Positions 7,401 to 7,846 of a stretch of 7,846 nt of DNA are shown piece by piece (positions within the stretch are counted from its first letter, which is position 1; the number at the start of each line of letters is the position of its first letter). A program made the position numbers and the translations under genes. The notes under the pieces are model-generated. The model was not told where the DNA came from. It ran no database searches and worked only from the letters and a program-made list of their open reading frames with translations. The DNA is taken from positions 1 to 7,846 of the forward strand of contig CALBVQ010000153.1 in assembly GCA_937969485.1 (NCBI GenBank). Direction: 5' to 3'. Source of the DNA: an uncultured Saprospiraceae bacterium (GTDB taxonomy: Bacteria; Bacteroidota; Bacteroidia; Chitinophagales; Saprospiraceae).

Positions 7401-7659
7401 CTTATTAAATTCTTCTTGGGGAATTAGATCATTTTATCCTACTAATGTTCAGTTTCTTGATTACAGAGGAAGGCTGGAAGATGCTAATGGTAATGAAACT
7501 ATTCCTACATTCAGTTTTAACGAAAATATCTTAAACGGACAGGAGTCAGAACTATTTCCTGATTTAGATCCAAACAGAGTTGAACCATTTTTTGATGATA
7601 ATGGAATTCAAAGCTCGAGATGGCAAGCGCAAATCGGAGTACGATATATTTTTAGATAA
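4429..7659 (+). CDS. Oar-like TonB-dependent outer-membrane protein with carboxypeptidase-regulatory-like domain
   Basis: A 1076-residue outer-membrane protein. A signal peptide (KK, then a hydrophobic core) covers residues 1 to about 20, with likely cleavage after AFTQ. A carboxypeptidase-regulatory-like beta-sandwich follows at about 24-107, with GQVTDAEGLELIGAAVV at 28-44 and GNDGYYRLSNMKVGGPY at 59-75. The plug domain spans about 120-246, with SFAGMNNRYNSLSIDGA at 174-190 and DVRLGGFAGAAVNAVTRSG at 229-247. The rest is a large beta-barrel ending in VRYIFR, an aromatic-rich C-terminal strand as used for outer-membrane insertion. The order resembles the Oar family; Myxococcus Oar is a TonB-dependent protein tied to development and protease secretion. 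No SusD-type lipoprotein lies downstream, so this is not a SusC/SusD glycan pair. The cargo cannot be predicted. Arginine codons are mostly AGA, unlike the mixed use in the upstream genes, which may reflect high expression. A run of seven G at 5892-5898 lies in the frame at LLGGSFEH. Confidence 0.88.
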   Translation: MKKLLLLFVGLLMGVVAFTQVTTGAMNGQVTDAEGLELIGAAVVATHGPTGTVYGNTTGNDGYYRLSNMKVGGPYKVEVTYLGYEPFVQENVFIQLGQTYKVNVNMASESLTLSNVEIVSDRNNIFDGNRTGAETTITEEMISSLPTVSRSLADFTRLTPQSTAREGNDGFAISFAGMNNRYNSLSIDGAINNDVFGLAGSGTNGGQTGVSPISVDAIETIQVSLAPFDVRLGGFAGAAVNAVTRSGTNNVEASVYGFYRNQNFVRDTFNGAGVTDFTAQTSGFRIGGPIIKDKLFFFVNAEIQREVTPLPFNSDDYIGNAKDSIGLLIDKLQNEYGYDPGTFTENSRFLNSDKVTVKLDYNINKNHNLSLRHGYVAARNLEGVQSNSRNINFLNSSEFFNSVTNSTALELNSVLGSTMSNNLVLSYNNINDDRDPYQDPFPYVSINDGSGSINFGSELFSTANLLKQQVFTIRDNFEIYRGRHTILLGGSFEHYDVANLFLAYNYGQYEFNSFNDFYTNGDASFFQRVYSLVDNVSGDESSAIAEFRSSQLGFYAQDEFQLNDRFKVTGGIRFDLPFYGDTPQNDAFNTDTAPLLEAAGYDLRGAEVGSFIRPNLQVSPRVGFNYDVFGNQQTQVRGGTGVFTSRAPLVWVGGAYNNYGLNAGYTRSFSQPFNPDIQSQPPGEVDLVNTSPSGQIDLFADNFKLPQFWRTNIAVDQKLPLGLIANVDLMYTKTLQNVAYQNLNLKPSTMSLTGTPDNRPIYDRRDEIDGTYSRIMLGYNTNQGYAYNATASISRPFKDGWTTMLAYSYGDAYAVFDGTSSQNSSQWRGLHSVNGRNVDQPLTRSDFASGSRVIFNIAKRFEWTKNVATTFGIFHESIQGSPSSFIYNDNGNLNNEDSRERSLIYIPASSDEIILVESNGVSPEDQWIALDAAIEADPYLSKNRGSYAARNASWGRWANVLDLKVIQDFTVDVKGKTHTLQLTADIFNFTNLLNSSWGIRSFYPTNVQFLDYRGRLEDANGNETIPTFSFNENILNGQESELFPDLDPNRVEPFFDDNGIQSSRWQAQIGVRYIFR

Positions 7660-7678
7660 GACACTTGCTTTTATTTAG

Positions 7679-7717
7679 AAAAAAAGGGGCTGTTCAAAAG
7701 ACAGCCTCTTTTTTTTT
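7679..7717 (+). terminator. Rho-independent terminator of the outer-membrane protein gene
   Basis: The stem GGGGCTGT (7686-7693) pairs with ACAGCCTC (7701-7708) over eight base pairs with one G-U, around a 7-base loop TCAAAAG. Nine T follow at 7709-7717. Seven A precede the stem at 7679-7685, so the structure could also stop transcription coming from the right. It begins 20 bases after the stop codon. Confidence 0.9.
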
Positions 7718-7846
7718 CTTTACTTACACCATTTAGCAACTTATACCAATTCTGTTTTAGAATTTCGCATATTTTCAAGTTTATAAAAGCAATTACTTCG
7801 TTAGAAATACTCATGATAGCTAAGGCTATCCTTACGTTTTCTGCCT
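7718..7846. other. AT-rich tail with two small hairpins, no supported gene
   Basis: Past the terminator I find no gene I can support. Two perfect short inverted repeats are present: AATTCT-GTTTT-AGAATT at 7748-7764 and GATAGC-TAAG-GCTATC at 7815-7830. The minus strand stays open from the window edge to a stop at 7671-7673, but that frame passes straight through the terminator and is probably not a gene. The stretch could be a dispersed intergenic repeat or the flank of something beyond the edge. Confidence 0.35.

Noticed and set aside
7671..7844. Minus-strand open frame entering from the right edge (about 58 codons, containing AENVRIALAIMSISNEV)
   Set aside because: It runs through the terminator hairpin and its A/T tracts, so its C-terminus would be low-complexity Lys and Phe. 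I recognise no family, and no start can be judged inside the window.

Overview
The window most likely comes from a low-GC member of the Bacteroidota. Three independent signs point there. Genes are preceded by TAnnTTTG elements, the -7 box read by the primary sigma factor of this phylum, rather than TATAAT boxes. Shine-Dalgarno sequences are mostly absent. The last gene is an Oar-like TonB-dependent outer-membrane protein with an N-terminal carboxypeptidase-regulatory-like domain. I cannot assign a genus from sequence alone.

Layout. The left 2.4 kb is read on the minus strand. A gene for an isocitrate lyase/PEP mutase superfamily enzyme (1630-2385) is followed after one base by a full-length Ada protein, which repairs alkylated DNA and regulates transcription (555-1628). 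After a 104-bp gap with its own promoter comes the N-terminal 150 codons of an Hsp70 of the HscA type (1-450), cut by the window edge. The right part is read on the plus strand. A queuosine-precursor transporter of the YhhQ family (2536-3318) overlaps by 4 bases a pentein-fold guanidine hydrolase of the CtlX type (3315-4235). Then, from a separate promoter, comes the 1076-residue outer-membrane protein (4429-7659), closed by a strong hairpin terminator. The final 130 bases hold no supported gene, only two small hairpins.

How the parts relate. The enzyme gene and ada look like one transcription unit. The control region upstream of them (2386-2535) is shared with the divergent transporter gene. 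It carries an 8-bp inverted repeat, an extra half-site and a 9-bp direct repeat, so it is the best place to look for an Ada operator. The transporter and CtlX-like hydrolase are translationally coupled, but no known pathway links them. HscA is a housekeeping iron-sulfur assembly chaperone, and the outer-membrane protein stands alone without a SusD partner.

I see no insertion sequence, CRISPR array, tRNA, rRNA or broken gene. The window is mostly ordinary chromosome. The points most worth a second look are the enzyme-ada operon with its operator-like repeats and the transporter-hydrolase pair.
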